Source: Steinernema hermaphroditum
Taxonomy: Eukaryota > Nematoda > Chromadorea > Rhabditida > Steinernematidae
Assembly: GCA_030435675.1 (NCBI GenBank)
Contig: CM059622.1
Location: 11,160,001-11,224,000, forward strand
Direction of reading: 5' to 3'
Length of the DNA stretch: 64,000 nucleotides
Shown: one piece after another, positions 45,377 to 58,346 of the stretch
Layout of the letters: each line of letters starts with the position of its first letter
How positions within the stretch are numbered: the first letter of the stretch is position 1
The notes under the pieces: generated by a model
What the model saw: only the letters and a program-made list of their open reading frames with translations
Databases searched by the model: none
What the model was told of the DNA's origin: nothing
Made by a program: the position numbers and the translations under genes

Positions 45377-48300
45377 ATGCGGGCTAAGTTTTTGTTTTTG
45401 CTTTTCCTCAGGGCACTCCTGATGTCGCCCTCCTTCGCCGCCGTCAGTCAAGACCTCATCCAAGGTTGGTTCTTTAAGGAATTCCGTGTTATCTCGGGCA
45501 CAGATCAGTGATCGAGTCGGGTTTTACGAGTTTCAAACCTGTAATTAATCATGTAAAACGAGAAGATTAACCTCGATTTCTTTCGCAGCGATTTCGCGCG
45601 GCGTTCGCGTCAGATACTGTGAGTCGATCCGGCGTTGCCGGGAAATTCGCCCATTTGCATATGACGCATGATTGCCCGGAATATGCGCTAAATTCAGTGT
45701 TTCACAAGCAGAGCCGATTTGCACGCTTCGCTGGGTGCCAAAACATACAGTAGTTGTGAAGAGATGACCTTGAAGAAGCTCAAATTCTCCACAGGGGAGG
45801 TTCTGAGCGGTTTTGATTCCGATCGGAGGAGCCGAGATTCGATAACTGCCCTCCGAGGAGCCCTCAGAGAGAGGAAGTTGTCAACAACGATTCCATAAAT
45901 GTCCTCCTCCTCTGATGATTTTACGACGTTCCCAATCGGAAACGTCCTCGCAGACGGTCGGTCGCTACTCGACCTTGGAATTTCAATGCATTTATAATTG
46001 TAATAAATCTCTGAGGGCAATTACGGTCCGATCGCATGGGTGCGAGAACAGTCCGATGCCCCGAAGTAGCCCCTTTTAAACGATGTTTGCCTTCCATTAA
46101 TCATTTATGGACCCGCGGGGAGGGAGAGGGCCACTCGGATCCCTTTCCGCGCGGATAATCGTTCCGAAAGGCGCCCGGCCGCCCGGGATAAATGGACCAC
46201 CTGCAACGTGGCCGTCCAAGGAAACATTTTGGGAAAATGGCCCCGAGACACAAAGGTTGCATGGCTTGCAGATCGATGATTTCTTTGCGAATCTGTCGGA
46301 CAGATGATCGCCGCTTCCGCCGCGAAAGAAATGTGTAAACGACTGACATGTGCGCTTTTGCTCATAACTCTCTTCTCGGGCCGAAACGTCACTCTCCGCT
46401 TTCAGCCATCATGATGGAGAGCCTGAAGAGCAACTTGGTGCAGGCCTGCGAGGACGAGAAGATCACGCTCTCCTGTCCCCGGAACACGCACATCGTCGTC
46501 GAGAACGCCTTCTACGGACGTCTCGTACCGTCCAGTGAGCTGTGTCCCTCTATTCTGGCGCCGGTGGACGCGCTGCACGAGGACACCTCGTGCCACATCC
46601 CCGAGGCGCATGCGGTAAGTCACCCTGACAGCGCGGCGCCTAATCGCGTAATCTGCGGTCACAAAAGTGTCAAAAAGGTGACCGCAGATCGTATCTGCTG
46701 AGCCCCTCTCATCTCGCCCTGCGAACGTCTCTATCGGCTGAACACTGCATAAACAGATCTTCTTGGAGCGTTCGGTTACACAAAGGGCCGAGAAATCAAC
46801 TTTATTGCGTTTTTGATTAGGATCGTGCCCAATCGAGAAACAGTTGCTCGCGATTTACGAGCCGACAAGGTGTTGTCGGACAAATTGCGCGCCGCCGCCT
46901 CTTTTTACGACCAATTACCGCGCAACTGTTCCTCTGAGCCGACCGCCTCGGGCCAGGAAGGCTCTCATGGGTCGATCAGGGCCGAATCATAAGTCGGCGC
47001 CAGGTGCTTTTTCTCTTCCGAAACTCATTCGGACGGCGCCACAAATTTGATTTCTCTTTCGATACGAGGCGCCATCGAGTCCACTCCGGAGGTCTCGAGG
47101 GGAACGCACTAGTACACTGAGGTGGTCACTCCGCCGGGCCTTAATTTCCCAAAGGTTGCCTGGAAATTGAAATTCGGCGATTTCAGAAGATCGACGAGGC
47201 GTGCAGGAACAAGAGGAAGTGCCGCATCGAGGTGAAGCCGTCCTTCTTCGAGCGGGACGCGTGCCCACACACGTCGAAGTACCTGCAGATCTCGTACAAG
47301 TGCAAGCCGAGTGAGTGTCCACTTGGGGGAACAAGGCTCACCGGGTCGCTTTAGTCTCCTTCGACGACCAGAACTTCTGCGAGGGCACGAACATGCAGCT
47401 GAACTGCAAGCAGGGCAAGCGGCTGGCCATCTACTCGGCGCAGTACGGTAGAACGATCAACGGCCAGGCGATGCACTGTGCGGCGCAGACGCCGGTGGTC
47501 AGAGGTTCGTTTCGCGCAATTATCATAATCTTCGCACGGGCTGTCGAGCACGCGATTGTGCCGACATATGTCCCCACTTGGACCTCTCACAAATTATCTT
47601 CTTTACAGTCAGCCCTACCCGGCCGTTTTTTACTATTGCGGGGATATGAAAGTCGCCGACAAAGGGCCACGCGTGCGGGTGGTCGTTTATGCGTTTATTG
47701 CATCAAAGGCGAAAACGCTGTAAAGAGAGTGGTGCCAGGAGAGCGCTCCCCTCGGAGCACTTTTTCAAAAACAGATGATTTGTCTTTTTGCGGCTGACCT
47801 CATCGATCTCTCGAAGCTCTCGACTTTTGGCGATTCCCGGCTCCTTCGAGGGCCTCTTGCAACGTTGCGCATCTGCCGCGCGCTTCTTAGTCCTTTCGCG
47901 CCCCCCGCTACCTAATTAGCCGCCGAGGTCGCCGCCGTTGGCACATACCTAATTGAATTAGGTCGTTATGCGGTGCCGAGGGGCGAACAACCCTGTCAGC
48001 GCTATTAATCAACTAAGTAACCGAGCTGAGGGCCATATGGCGACACTCCGAAATTCTATTACTCCAAATTGGCCTCAGGACAATTATCTCGAGGAGACGT
48101 ATCCCAGAAACGGTTTGGCGATGAAAACAAATCGATCGGAAGGAAACGTTTCCATTTGCAATTTGGAACCGACTTCCAAAATCCATTTGCAGCACTTAAT
48201 GAGATTTGTTTTGGCGTACTCGGGCGCGCTTCCCTATTTCCCAGCGACTTCTAGGGATCTGCCAATTTCAGATTGCCTGGCCGACGTCCTGGGACACATG

Positions 48301-49265
48301 CTGCAGCGATGCCACGCGCAGTCAGAATGCTCGATCGCCGTCAACGATCACTTCTTCGGAAACCCGTGTCCCTACGGCGTGCAGAAGTACCTCAGTCTCA
48401 TCTTCATGTGCGGTGAGCGGACGAGAAAAGGGGGCTGAAGACGATTGACCGGTTTAGTGAACGACGAGGTGTTCAGCGAGGCGGCCATCAAGGGCCAACT
48501 GGACTCGATGCACCTGCTCGAGGAAGAGCTGGAAAGTTTGAAGAGCGAGATTACGGTAGTGAAGGACGATCCGAGCACGCGCGCGAGTCGCAACGGCGGT
48601 GAGTGATCTGTCTTTGTCTTTTGTCTTCGTGTCCGCACGAATCCGCAACTTCTGATGGATGACCGCTTCTGTTCAGTTTCCTTTGCACCTCCGCCGCCAC
48701 CCAACGAACCCTTCATCGCCATTGACGACAAGAGGGTGCCTTCTAATCCGCTTGATTCGATCAGCATCCACCCGGCACAAGAAGCGGACACAATGCATGA
48801 TGATTTCCCCAACGCTCCCAACGCCGTCGGAGTGGCCAGCGATTTCGCCACCATCTTCGAGTACATGAAAGGTGCTCAGATTAATCGTCTTTGTGTGCTC
48901 TAACCCAATTTCCTGCAGAGAACAAAGAGAAGACCCTCCTCTACTTCTGCCTTTCCGCTTCTGTCGGCATCATTCTCCTTCTCCTGGCCTGCATAGTTTG
49001 CCAATGCCTCTCGAGGAAGTCCGAAAAGAGGAAGGCACAAGCTCCGTTGACAAACAGTCCCGAATGTAGCTCGCTGATCGGAAGCCATAACACAGCACCA
49101 AGTGCGCAGCAAAAGCGTTTCCTTTACTAATTCTCCATTTTAGTGTTCCTCGACTCGGATAGCCGGAGTGGTGGTGGCTACAGTATGTACAATGACCACA
49201 CCTACATGAGGTGTAGTCAAGTGACACCTCCACGAGTGCCGTCCAGCCTCCACTACTACGCTTAG
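45377..49265 (+). CDS. eva-1: EVA-1-like receptor with two SUEL lectin domains, left copy
   Basis: Model: join(45377..45464,46406..46614,47187..47310,47355..47504,48272..48412,48458..48598,48677..48871,48919..49101,49144..49265), 450 aa, close to the roughly 460 aa of C. elegans EVA-1, a SLT/UNC-40-pathway axon guidance co-receptor. Signal peptide from residue 1 (FLFLLFLRALLMSPSFAA). Two galactose-binding SUEL domains: the first from QACEDEKITLSCPRNT to LQISYKCKP, the second from FCEGTNMQLNCKQGKR to YLSLIFMC. Then an acidic stalk, a Pro-rich segment (APPPPPNEP), a transmembrane helix (SVGIILLLLACIVCQCL), and a short tail ending SSLHYYA. Every junction is in phase 1 except exon 2/3. Intron 1 is 941 nt. 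The second, convergent copy is at 51444-55323. Confidence 0.93.
47950..47960. promoter_or_regulatory. Palindromic homeodomain P3 site 2 (left arm, intron 4)
   Basis: A second TAATTGAATTA inside CCTAATTGAATTAGGT, in eva-1 intron 4. The preceding 150 bp resemble those before site 1, sharing TGACCTCATCGATCT and a CCTAATTA block, so the two are copies of one about 170-bp module. Confidence 0.4.
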
Positions 49266-51443
49266 ATACCTCAGAGCCTTGTATATATATATATTTCTAC
49301 GCGCACTTCTCACACATTACGGGTTTCGATTTGTTACCGATCGAAGAGCTACCGATGAATCGATGCAAATTATGACACGAATCTTTTGTACAAAATGGTT
49401 TATTTATCATGAAGATCATAATAAATACGTCTCTAGACGCTGTTTGAACTTATCAGCCGGATTCGTCCTTAGAACTCGACTTTGTGGATGGCAAAGCTGC
49501 ACCCATTGTTCTCTGTACTAAAGATCTTTTATTACATTCGAAATGTTGTAAATCATCCTTTTTGAATTGCTTACTTTTCTGGTGTACGTTATATGTTCAT
49601 GGACCACCGCAAACCTGGACATCCGAGACTTACAATATTTAAAGAGCTCCATCTGGGGTTCGTATTATATGATAGTCAATGAGTGCAATTAATCACGTCC
49701 AGGGTAGAAGATTACCTAAAGAATGATGTTTGTTTTCGGCATTCTTCATAACGAGAGGCGACATCTCAAAGATATGAAGAAACTTTGGAGAATGTTTTCA
49801 GATAAATAAGTAAGCGACCAAAGGTGATAGCAGGTACGCGACATTCAAAAATCTAGACAATTAATTGAAAGGTATCCTTATCGAGTTTACGAGTTTACGA
49901 GTTTATTTCGTGAATCAAAGGCTTACGCCTTGCACGACACCGAATAATCGGCAAACAGAGGATATCTCGTTACAACCGGCTTCATCCCTGGAGCGGTATC
50001 CTTATCAAAGCTACAAATTGGTCATTGACTGCACAAACGAATGGCTACTAAACAGACATTGCAATGATTCGTCATTTTCATGAACATTCCCAATAGTGTT
50101 AAGAGAGATCTATAATTTGAATGCATTATATAATTTGTCGAAGGTAATCAGCTCCAAAAAGGTCCACTTAACCGTGTTGCGTTTGCTTTGGTTGATTATA
50201 GCCATTGTTTTTTATTGTATGCATACATTGTTACAATATTCGTCAGGATTTGGCCAACACCTTAGAACAGCACACTTTGCTGGTGTTAAACTCTGTGAAG
50301 GATCAAAGCTCAATCAGTGATATGATTGAAATCGGTTTGCAAATGAACTTAACAATAAAATCTTACATATAGTCTAAATAACATGAAGTTTTTTAGGGAA
50401 ACACCAAACAAATGCGTAGAAACTAAAGGTAGCGGGTAAACAACGCGAGCCCCGAGAGTTTACTGTCAACAAAGAGTCCACCTGTAGTTTGCTTATGCGT
50501 TAAGATTTGCGGGTAGGCCGTAGGCGTGCTCCAAAGTCGTTTCTGTATCCAGCCTAGCGTCTCTCTAGCGCGTTTATTAAGGCACACATCTAGAAAATTC
50601 ATGCTGGTAGCATAGCAAGTTCCCTTGACTTCCATAGGGTCCCTAGTTTATCCTGGCTGTTTTCCACTATACACTGGTATCAGTTAGCTTTTTTTTGGAT
50701 ACGCCCCACTAATCGATGAGACTTTCGGTCAGAACAGGGTTCCTTAGAGTTCCTTAAGTTCCTTAGAGGATGAAAAGCGAGGATAGAATCTCCAGTTCGG
50801 CAAATGTCATAGTACCCATTTGACTCCTACGTAGTCGAACAGCGATGAGTTCGGCAACATCAACGCATCTTTTGGGGAATATGTTTGCTCTTTTTAGTCC
50901 TCTTCTAGTACTATCCTCGATTTCTTATATCAAAAGATGTTTCGCAATCTGTAATGGGAATTATTTCTCCTTGTAGATTTTAATGCCGTTCTCCCCTTAA
51001 CCACTTGACGTTTGATGGCTGTTCTTCAGATAAGCACTATTTGCAAAAATCTGTGTTGGAATCTGCCACTCTTCTTCAACTATGAGGAATTCTTCCGGTT
51101 GAAGCTCGCGCGACATATGCCAGAGGCATATGGAAAGCCGTCAGCATGATGCATGAGAAAAAGGAATCTCTATTTTGCTGTGTCAAAACGCATGATAACA
51201 TTTTTTTCTTTTTCGAACTATGATAATTCCAAATCGTTGACAAGGATCAAATCGGAAATGGTATCATATAGGTACGAAATCAGCTGCTTTTTCAATAAAG
51301 GTAATGTGGTTTAATTATATCATTTCGCTTCGTATGTACAACTCTTCAAAACTCAAACAATAACCGGATTATACAACAAATGGCATGTTCCGTGCTGACC
51401 CGTAGACAAGAGGACTAGACATATGTACACATCTGGCATCGAT
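49266..51443. other. Unique spacer at the centre of the inverted duplication
   Basis: Between the stop codons of the two convergent eva-1 copies. It contains the two 3' UTRs (AATAAA at about 49420) and a copy of the dispersed repeat also at 18.5 kb (49870-50000). No gene is supported. Confidence 0.6.
49870..50000 (+). repeat. Dispersed repeat, second copy of the 18.5-kb unit
   Basis: Same-orientation match to 18500-18645, including GAATCAAAGGC, GCACGACACCGAA and GCAAACAGAGGATATC; preceded by a triple GAGTTTAC. Confidence 0.6.
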
Positions 51444-54400
51444 TCACGCATAGTAATGCAGACTCGAGGGCACTCGTGGAGGTGTCACTTGACTGAATCG
51501 CATGTAAGTGTGCTCGTTGTAGCCGCATGCGCTCCGACTATCCGAGTCGAAGTACACTGAAATGAACATCTAGAAGAAGATACGACTATGATCGCCTACT
51601 TGGGGCAGTATTGTTACTCCCTATGAGGGAACTGCACTCTGGACTTATTGTAAGTTGGGTGTGTGCCTTTCTCTTTTCGGACTTCCTCGAGAGGCATTGG
51701 CAAACTATGCAGGCCAGGAGAAGAAGGATGATGCCGGCAGAAGCGGAAAGGCAGAAGTAGAGGAGGGTCTTCTCTTTGTTCTCTGCAGGAAATTGGGTTA
51801 GAGCACACAAAGGCGATTAATCTGAGCACCTTTCATGTACTCGAAGATGGTGGCGAAATCGCTGGCCACTCCGACGGCGTTGGGAGCGTTGGGGAAATCA
51901 TCATGCATTGTGTCCGCTTCTTGTGCCGGGTGGATGCTGATCGAATCAAGCGGATTAGAAGGCACCCTCTTGTCGTCAATGGCGATGAAGGGTTCGTTGG
52001 GTGGCGGCGGAGGTGCAAAGGAAACTGAACAGAAGCGGTCATCCATCAGAAGTTGCGGATTCGTGCGGACACGAAGACAAAAGACAAAGACAGATCACTC
52101 ACCGCCGTTGCGACTCGCGCGCGTGCTCGGATCGTCCTTCACTACCGTAATCTCGCTCTTCAAACTTTCCAGCTCTTCCTCGAGCAGGTGCATCGAGTCC
52201 AGTTGGCCCTTGATGGCCGCCTCGCTGAACACCTCGTCGTTCACTAAACCGGTCAATCGTCTTCAGCCCCCTTTTCTCGTCCGCTCACCGCACATGAAGA
52301 TGAGACTGAGGTACTTCTGCACGCCGTAGGGACACGGGTTTCCGAAGAAGTGATCGTTGACGGCGATCGAGCATTCTGACTGCGCGTGGCATCGCTGCAG
52401 CATGTGTCCCAGGACGTCGGCCAGGCAATCTGAAATTGGCAGATCCCTAGAAGTCGCTGGGAAATAGGGAAGCGCGCCCGAGTACGCCAAAACAAATCTC
52501 ATTAAGTGCTGCAAATGGATTTTGGAAGTCGGTTCCAAATTGCAAATGGAAACGTTTCCTTCCGATCGATTTGTTTTCATCGCCAAACCGTTTCTGGGAT
52601 ACGTCTCCTCGAGATAATTGTCCTGAGGCCAATTTGGAGTAATAGAATTTCGGAGTGTCGCCATATGGCCCTCAGCTCGGTTACTTAGTTGATTAATAGC
52701 GCTGACAGGGTTGTTCGCCCTCGGCACCGCATAACGACCTAATTCAATTAGGTATGTGCCAACGGCGGCGACCTCGGCGGCTAATTAGGTAGCGGGGGGC
52801 GCGAAAGGACTAAGAAGCGCGCGGCAGATGCGCAACGTTGCAAGAGGCCCTCGAAGGAGCCGGGAATCGCCAAAAGTCGAGAGCTTCGAGAGATCGATGA
52901 GGTCAGCCGCAAAAAGACAAATCATCTGTTTTTGAAAAAGTGCTCCGAGGGGAGCGCTCTCCTGGCACCACTCTCTTTACAGCGTTTTCGCCTTTGATGC
53001 AATAAACGCATAAACGACCACCCGCACGCGTGGCCCTTTGTCGGCGACTTTCATATCCCCGCAATAGTAAAAAACGGCCGGGTAAGGCTGACTGTAAAGA
53101 AGATAATTTGTGAGAGGTCCAAGTGGGGACATATGTCGGCACAATCGCGTGCTCGACAGCCCGTGCGAAGATTATGATAATTGCGCGAAACGAACCTCTG
53201 ACCACCGGCGTCTGCGCCGCACAGTGCATCGCCTGGCCGTTGATCGTTCTACCGTACTGCGCCGAGTAGATGGCCAGCCGCTTGCCCTGCTTGCAGTTCA
53301 GCTGCATGTTCGTGCCCTCGCAGAAGTTCTGGTCGTCGAAGGAGACTAAAGCGACCCGGTGAGCCTTGTTCCCCCAAGTGGACACTCACTCGGCTTGCAC
53401 TTGTACGAGATCTGCAGGTACTTCGACGTGTGTGGGCACGCGTCCCGCTCGAAGAAGGACGGCTTCACCTCGATGCGGCACTTCCTCTTGTTCCTGCACG
53501 CCTCGTCGATCTTCTGAAATCGTCGAATTTCAATTTCCAGGCAACCTTTGGGAAATTAAGGCCCGGCGGAGTGACCACCTCAGTGTACTAGTGCGTTCCC
53601 CTCGAGACCTACGGAGTGGACTCGATGGCGCCTCGTATCGAAAGAGAAATCAAATTTGTGGCGCCGTCCGAATGAGTTTCGGAAGAGAAAAAGCACCTGG
53701 CGCCGACTTATGATTCGGCCCTGATCGACCCATGAGAGCCTTCTTGGCCCGAGGCGGTCGGCTCATAGGAACAGTTGCGCGGTAATTGGTCGTAAAAAGA
53801 GGCGGCGGCGCGCAATTTGTCCGACAACACCTTGTCGGCTCGTAAATCGCGAGCAACTGTTTCTCGATTGGGCACGATCCTAATCAAAAACGCAATAAAG
53901 TTGATTTCTCGGCCCTTTGTGTAACCGAACGCTCCAAGAAGATCTGTTTATGCAGTGTTCAGCCGATAGAGACGTTCGCAGGGCGAGATGAGAGGGGCTC
54001 AGCAGATACGATCTGCGGTCACCTTTTTGGCACTTTTGTGACCGCAGATTACGCGATTAGGCGCCGCGCTGTCAGGGTGACTTACCGCATGCGCCTCGGG
54101 GATGTGGCACGAGGTGTCCTCGTGCAGCGCGTCCACCGGCGCCAGAATGGAGGGACACAGCTCACTGGACGGTACGAGACGTCCGTAGAAGGCGTTCTCG
54201 ACGACGATGTGCGTGTTCCGGGGACAGGAGAGCGTGATCTTCTCGTCCTCGCAGGCCTGCACCAAGTTGCTCTTCAGGCTCTCCATCATGATGGCTGAAA
54301 GCGGAGAGTGACGTTTCGGCCCGAGAAGAGAGTTATGAGCAAAAGCGCACATGTCAGTCGTTTACACATTTCTTTCGCGGCGGAAGCGGCGATCATCTGT

Positions 54401-55323
54401 CCGACAGATTCGCAAAGAAATCATCGATCTGCAAGCCATGCAACCTTTGTGTCTCGGGGCCATTTTCCCAAAATGTTTCCTTGGACGGCCACGTTGCAGG
54501 TGGTCCATTTATCCCGGGCGGCCGGGCGCCTTTCGGAACGATTATCCGCGCGGAAAGGGATCCGAGTGGCCCTCTCCCTCCCCGCGGGTCCATAAATGAT
54601 TAATGGAAGGCAAACATCGTTTAAAAGGGGCTACTTCGGGGCATCGGACTGTTCTCGCACCCATGCGATCGGACCGTAATTGCCCTCAGAGATTTATTAC
54701 AATTATAAATGCATTGAAATTCCAAGGTCGAGTAGCGACCGACCGTCTGCGAGGACGTTTCCGATTGGGAACGTCGTAAAATCATCAGAGGAGGAGGACA
54801 TTTATGGAATCGTTGTTGACAACTTCCTCTCTCTGAGGGCTCCTCGGAGGGCAGTTATCGAATCTCGGCTCCTCCGATCGGAATCAAAACCGCTCAGAAC
54901 CTCCCCTGCGGAGAATTTGAGCTTCTTCAAGGTCATCTCTTCACAACTACTGTATGTTTTGGCACCCAGCGAAGCGTGCAAATCGGCTCTGCTTGTGAAA
55001 CACTGAATTTAGCGCATATTCCGGGCAATCATGCGTCATATGCAAATGGGCGAATTTCCCGGCAACGCCGGATCGACTCACAGTATCTGACGCGAACGCC
55101 GCGCGAAATCGCTGCGAAAGAAATCGAGGTTAATCTTCTCGTTTTACATGATTAATTACAGGTTTGAAACTCGTAAAACCCGACTCGATCACTGATCTGT
55201 GCCCGAGATAACACGGAATTCCTTAAAGAACCAACCTTGGATGAGGTCTTGACTGACGGCGGCGAAGGAGGGCGACATCAGGAGTGCCCTGAGGAAAAGC
55301 AAAAACAAAAACTTAGCCCGCAT
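51444..55323 (-). CDS. eva-1: EVA-1-like receptor, right copy
   Basis: Exons: 55323-55236, 54294-54086, 53513-53390, 53345-53196, 52429-52289, 52243-52103, 52024-51830, 51782-51600, 51556-51444; 447 aa, intact. Exons 1-8 have exactly the lengths of the left copy, and the protein is essentially identical up to the transmembrane helix (SAGIILLL in place of SVGIILLL). The cytoplasmic tail then diverges: KAHTQLTISPECSSL in place of KAQAPLTNSPECSSL, a 113-nt last exon instead of 122, and SACGYNEHTYMRFSQ in place of SGGGYSMYNDHTYMRCSQ. The last residues SSLHYYA are kept. Both products should bind the same ligands but may signal differently. Convergent with the left copy. Confidence 0.93.
52740..52750. 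promoter_or_regulatory. Palindromic homeodomain P3 site 2 (right arm)
   Basis: TAATTCAATTA, the mirror copy of 47950-47960; conserved. Confidence 0.4.
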
Positions 55324-58300
55324 TTCGGCGTTCCGCTAAGACAATCCTCGGGCGACGACTGCAGAGAGGCGACGACGGCGGCGATCGGGGCGGAGTCAAG
55401 CGGCGAGTGACCACGCCTCGGAGTCCAGAGGCCGACGGGGGACAACACCTGTAATTGGATAGGTGCCAGGTCTGTAATTAGGTTCGCTGCTTGTTCGCCT
55501 CATTGAGTAAATGCAAACAGTCGACGCGCGGGAAAAGCTCTCGAAGGATGCCGAAGGGTCAGCCAAGTAGCCCCTGTGCTCGAATTCGTCGTCTGCTGAT
55601 CGATCGCCAACAGACTTCCCCCATAAATCAGTCGCCACTCGACAAATTAGCGCTTTAAATCGGAATTCTGTTGCGGCAGGTGATCCCGAAGTGCCAGAAT
55701 GTTGTGCAACAAACAGAACCGCCTGTGGACATCGCATGCAAATGGATGAGGGGGATTGGGGTGTTGAGAGCCTTGCGGCCCTTCGGGGTCGGATGGAGTA
55801 GATGGGAACGCCGCAGTGAGTCATCGAGTTCCACTCGGCTGGAAGAGATCGAAGGGGAGAGGGGTAATTAGCCTGTCACAAGCACACGCAAGGTCCTGCC
55901 GTCGGCATCAATGAGCTCGTTATCGGGATTAACGGCCCTCAAGACGTGCCGATTGGTGGTCCTGTTGCATTAGCGTCCTTCGAATGGACCGCGGATGATC
56001 TTGGAGGCTAGGCTTCTTTCGGAGAATGGAAAAGATCGGAGTCAACGATCAGGGTAATTTTGGGAGTATTCAGAACAAGAAATAAAAATAAAACAACATA
56101 AAAAATAAATAAAACTACGAAAAAGATGTGTTTATCTCCAACGGCTCCAAGTTCATTTACCAAAGTCCATTCTATGTTCAACCCATCTGCAGCACCAGTG
56201 CAGTGCCTGAGGCGATTAGGTGATTTTAATTTGACCATATTTTTGTTTTCACATTGACGTTTTTGACCGCGATGACTTACGAAATTAGGTAAACTCTTAT
56301 AAAAAAATAAATTTTAATGATTCGTGTAAGTGCTACCAAGATCGTTACTCGACCCGTCCGCGGCAGAAGTGCAGTGCCCTTTCAAATATGCAATGAATAA
56401 AGAGAAGAATGTCTGAAGAGCTGCAGCGCCTCCATAAGTACAGGAGATACGAAATTCTTGTCTTCGCCAAAAGGCCCTCTTTAAAAGCTCCCACCCGGGA
56501 TTAATTTTGTGAATTAATTCTCTCTTTCGCAACGCGTGTTTGCTCTCCCCTTGTGGCTCCGAAGGCTGTCCACACGCGCGATATGTGAATCGAATTCGAT
56601 TAATAAAACTGAGTGTTTGAGAAAAAGGGCCGCCAACTCGCTCCCCAGCGGATATGTATCTTCTTGTGTCGACAGGATTATGCAAATGCTAGTCGAGCGC
56701 CGGCGAACCTCTCGTAAATCAGAAATCGTAAAATTAACGTAATTGTTCGAGAGGCGCCAGTCGCGAGGCCGAAAAAACGGCCGATCAAAGGTATTGTCGG
56801 CGAAAAGCGATGGATAACGCGAAGGCCGACGCCGGCGGGCGATGCTTCGGGAGGCGATTACCCCCGGAGAGGGGTACTTCGCCAGAAGTAGGCCGGCGCA
56901 GAGTTCCGGAGGATCGCGTGACGGATTCCCGCAGAGAGCGCCGTCCGATCGTCGGCGGTTGCATAATTGTCGAATAAAGTGCGAAGGAGGATCTGGTTTG
57001 GGCACCCGATTCGCCCGCTTGGGCGCTTTTCGGTATTGCGCACTTGCATTCGGTGTTTTTTGCTCCGATTTACGACCTTTCTGAGTAATGACTGCAATCA
57101 GATTAACGAGCAATTACCAGGTAGGCAGAGAACATCCCGTTTATCTCCGTTTACTGCTCTTTACTGCTTCTCGCCCCTTTTGTCGTTTTTCACTTCCGTT
57201 TCTCACCGCCCCGAGAGGTGACCTTGCCTGACGCGCGACGGGAAGCAACTCAAACGGCCGTTTTTCACCCTTTTTTGCGCTCTGTTGTTTGAAGAGGTTC
57301 GGCTTTCGTAAACACGCGATGAACGGGCAGATGGCCGGAGAACGGCGCGATAAATCACCGAAGATGTGCCGAGAAGTACAAAGTGAGTCTGCCAGAGGAG
57401 GGCAAGTGGCGCCGATTAGGATCTTTAGTACCCAATAAAGGTACTCGCGAAGTGGCAAGGCGATCGTTTTGGCGCCAACTGATTTCTCTTTTTCCGATAA
57501 ATGTACAATTCGGACCGATCGGCGCCTTCCTCGGCGCCTCGCGAGGACAAAAGGGGGGAAGTGGCGGCAGGTGTGAAACAATGAATTGCGCAAACGACGA
57601 CGACGCGAGGACGCTAAAAATATGCCTCGATTCATTCAAATTCCGCCGGACATCGACCGTCGCTCGTTCTCAGATTGTAATTGCCGGCGATAATGAGTTT
57701 ATGGTCTATCTTGGAGGCGCTGACAGCCAGCTGGCCGCAGCCCTGCGATTTGTCACCATTAGCCTACGAAATCGAGGAAAAAGCCTTCCGATTCCTGCAC
57801 TCCTAGTGCTCAGATTGATTAACGTTGATTGCGGATCTCCATAAACGCACTCGGCCAGCTGTCACCCGGCCAGTTTATGGCGATATACAGCGATACCATG
57901 ATCAGCTCTAATTCAATTAGGAATGAGCCAGCAGCACATCCCAATAATTAGGTTGCGATGAGGACAGTCGGCCAGATGCAATATGCTTCGAGAGGCGCTT
58001 CCAGGGGTCCCGAAAGGGAATCCGCCAAGAGTCGAGAGATCATCCAGATCGATGAGGTCAATCCGGGGGAGAGGTGACTAATCGACCAGAAGAAGATGCT
58101 AATAATTAGGACATGTGTTGAATGGCTCATCTCAACGGAGTGGACGGATGATCAAGACGGATCGCTTAGAGGTTAATCCGTTCGCCACAAAAGAGAACAA
58201 GGTTAGGACAGCTGAGAGCCGATCGAGGAAAACAATAAAAATAGAATATTCATCGTTGGGTCTTATTGTCTATTCCGTTTTATGTCGCTCCGACGATCGG

Positions 58301-58346
58301 CCACGACCGCATTTTTGGATTGAACTCTAGGTTCCTTTATTAACCA
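55324..58346. other. Non-coding upstream region of eva-1, right arm
   Basis: Mirror of the left upstream region, without the 425-bp tandem duplication. The same spurious long frames are present. Confidence 0.5.
57909..57919. promoter_or_regulatory. Palindromic homeodomain P3 site 1 (right arm)
   Basis: TAATTCAATTA, the mirror copy of 42355-42365. The core is kept although the flanking base pairs differ (GCTC in place of CACC), in a stretch where the arms otherwise diverge. Confidence 0.4.

Larger units (their letters stand above)
41658..49039 (+). repeat. Left arm of the large inverted duplication
   Basis: Inverted homolog of 51662-58618. The left arm is about 425 bp longer because of an internal tandem duplication near 44.27-44.78 kb. 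Most of the arm is near-identical, with the same open frames on both strands. The outermost few hundred bases (41.7-42.2 kb) show several per cent divergence, and similarity drops again beyond 49039. Content: FkbM 3' end, about 3.4 kb of non-coding DNA, and eva-1 exons 1-8. Confidence 0.95.

Noticed and set aside
46105..47797. Open frames of 95-160 codons within eva-1 introns and antisense to its exons
   Set aside because: They are shadows of GC-rich exons or intron read-through; the spliced eva-1 model explains the locus.
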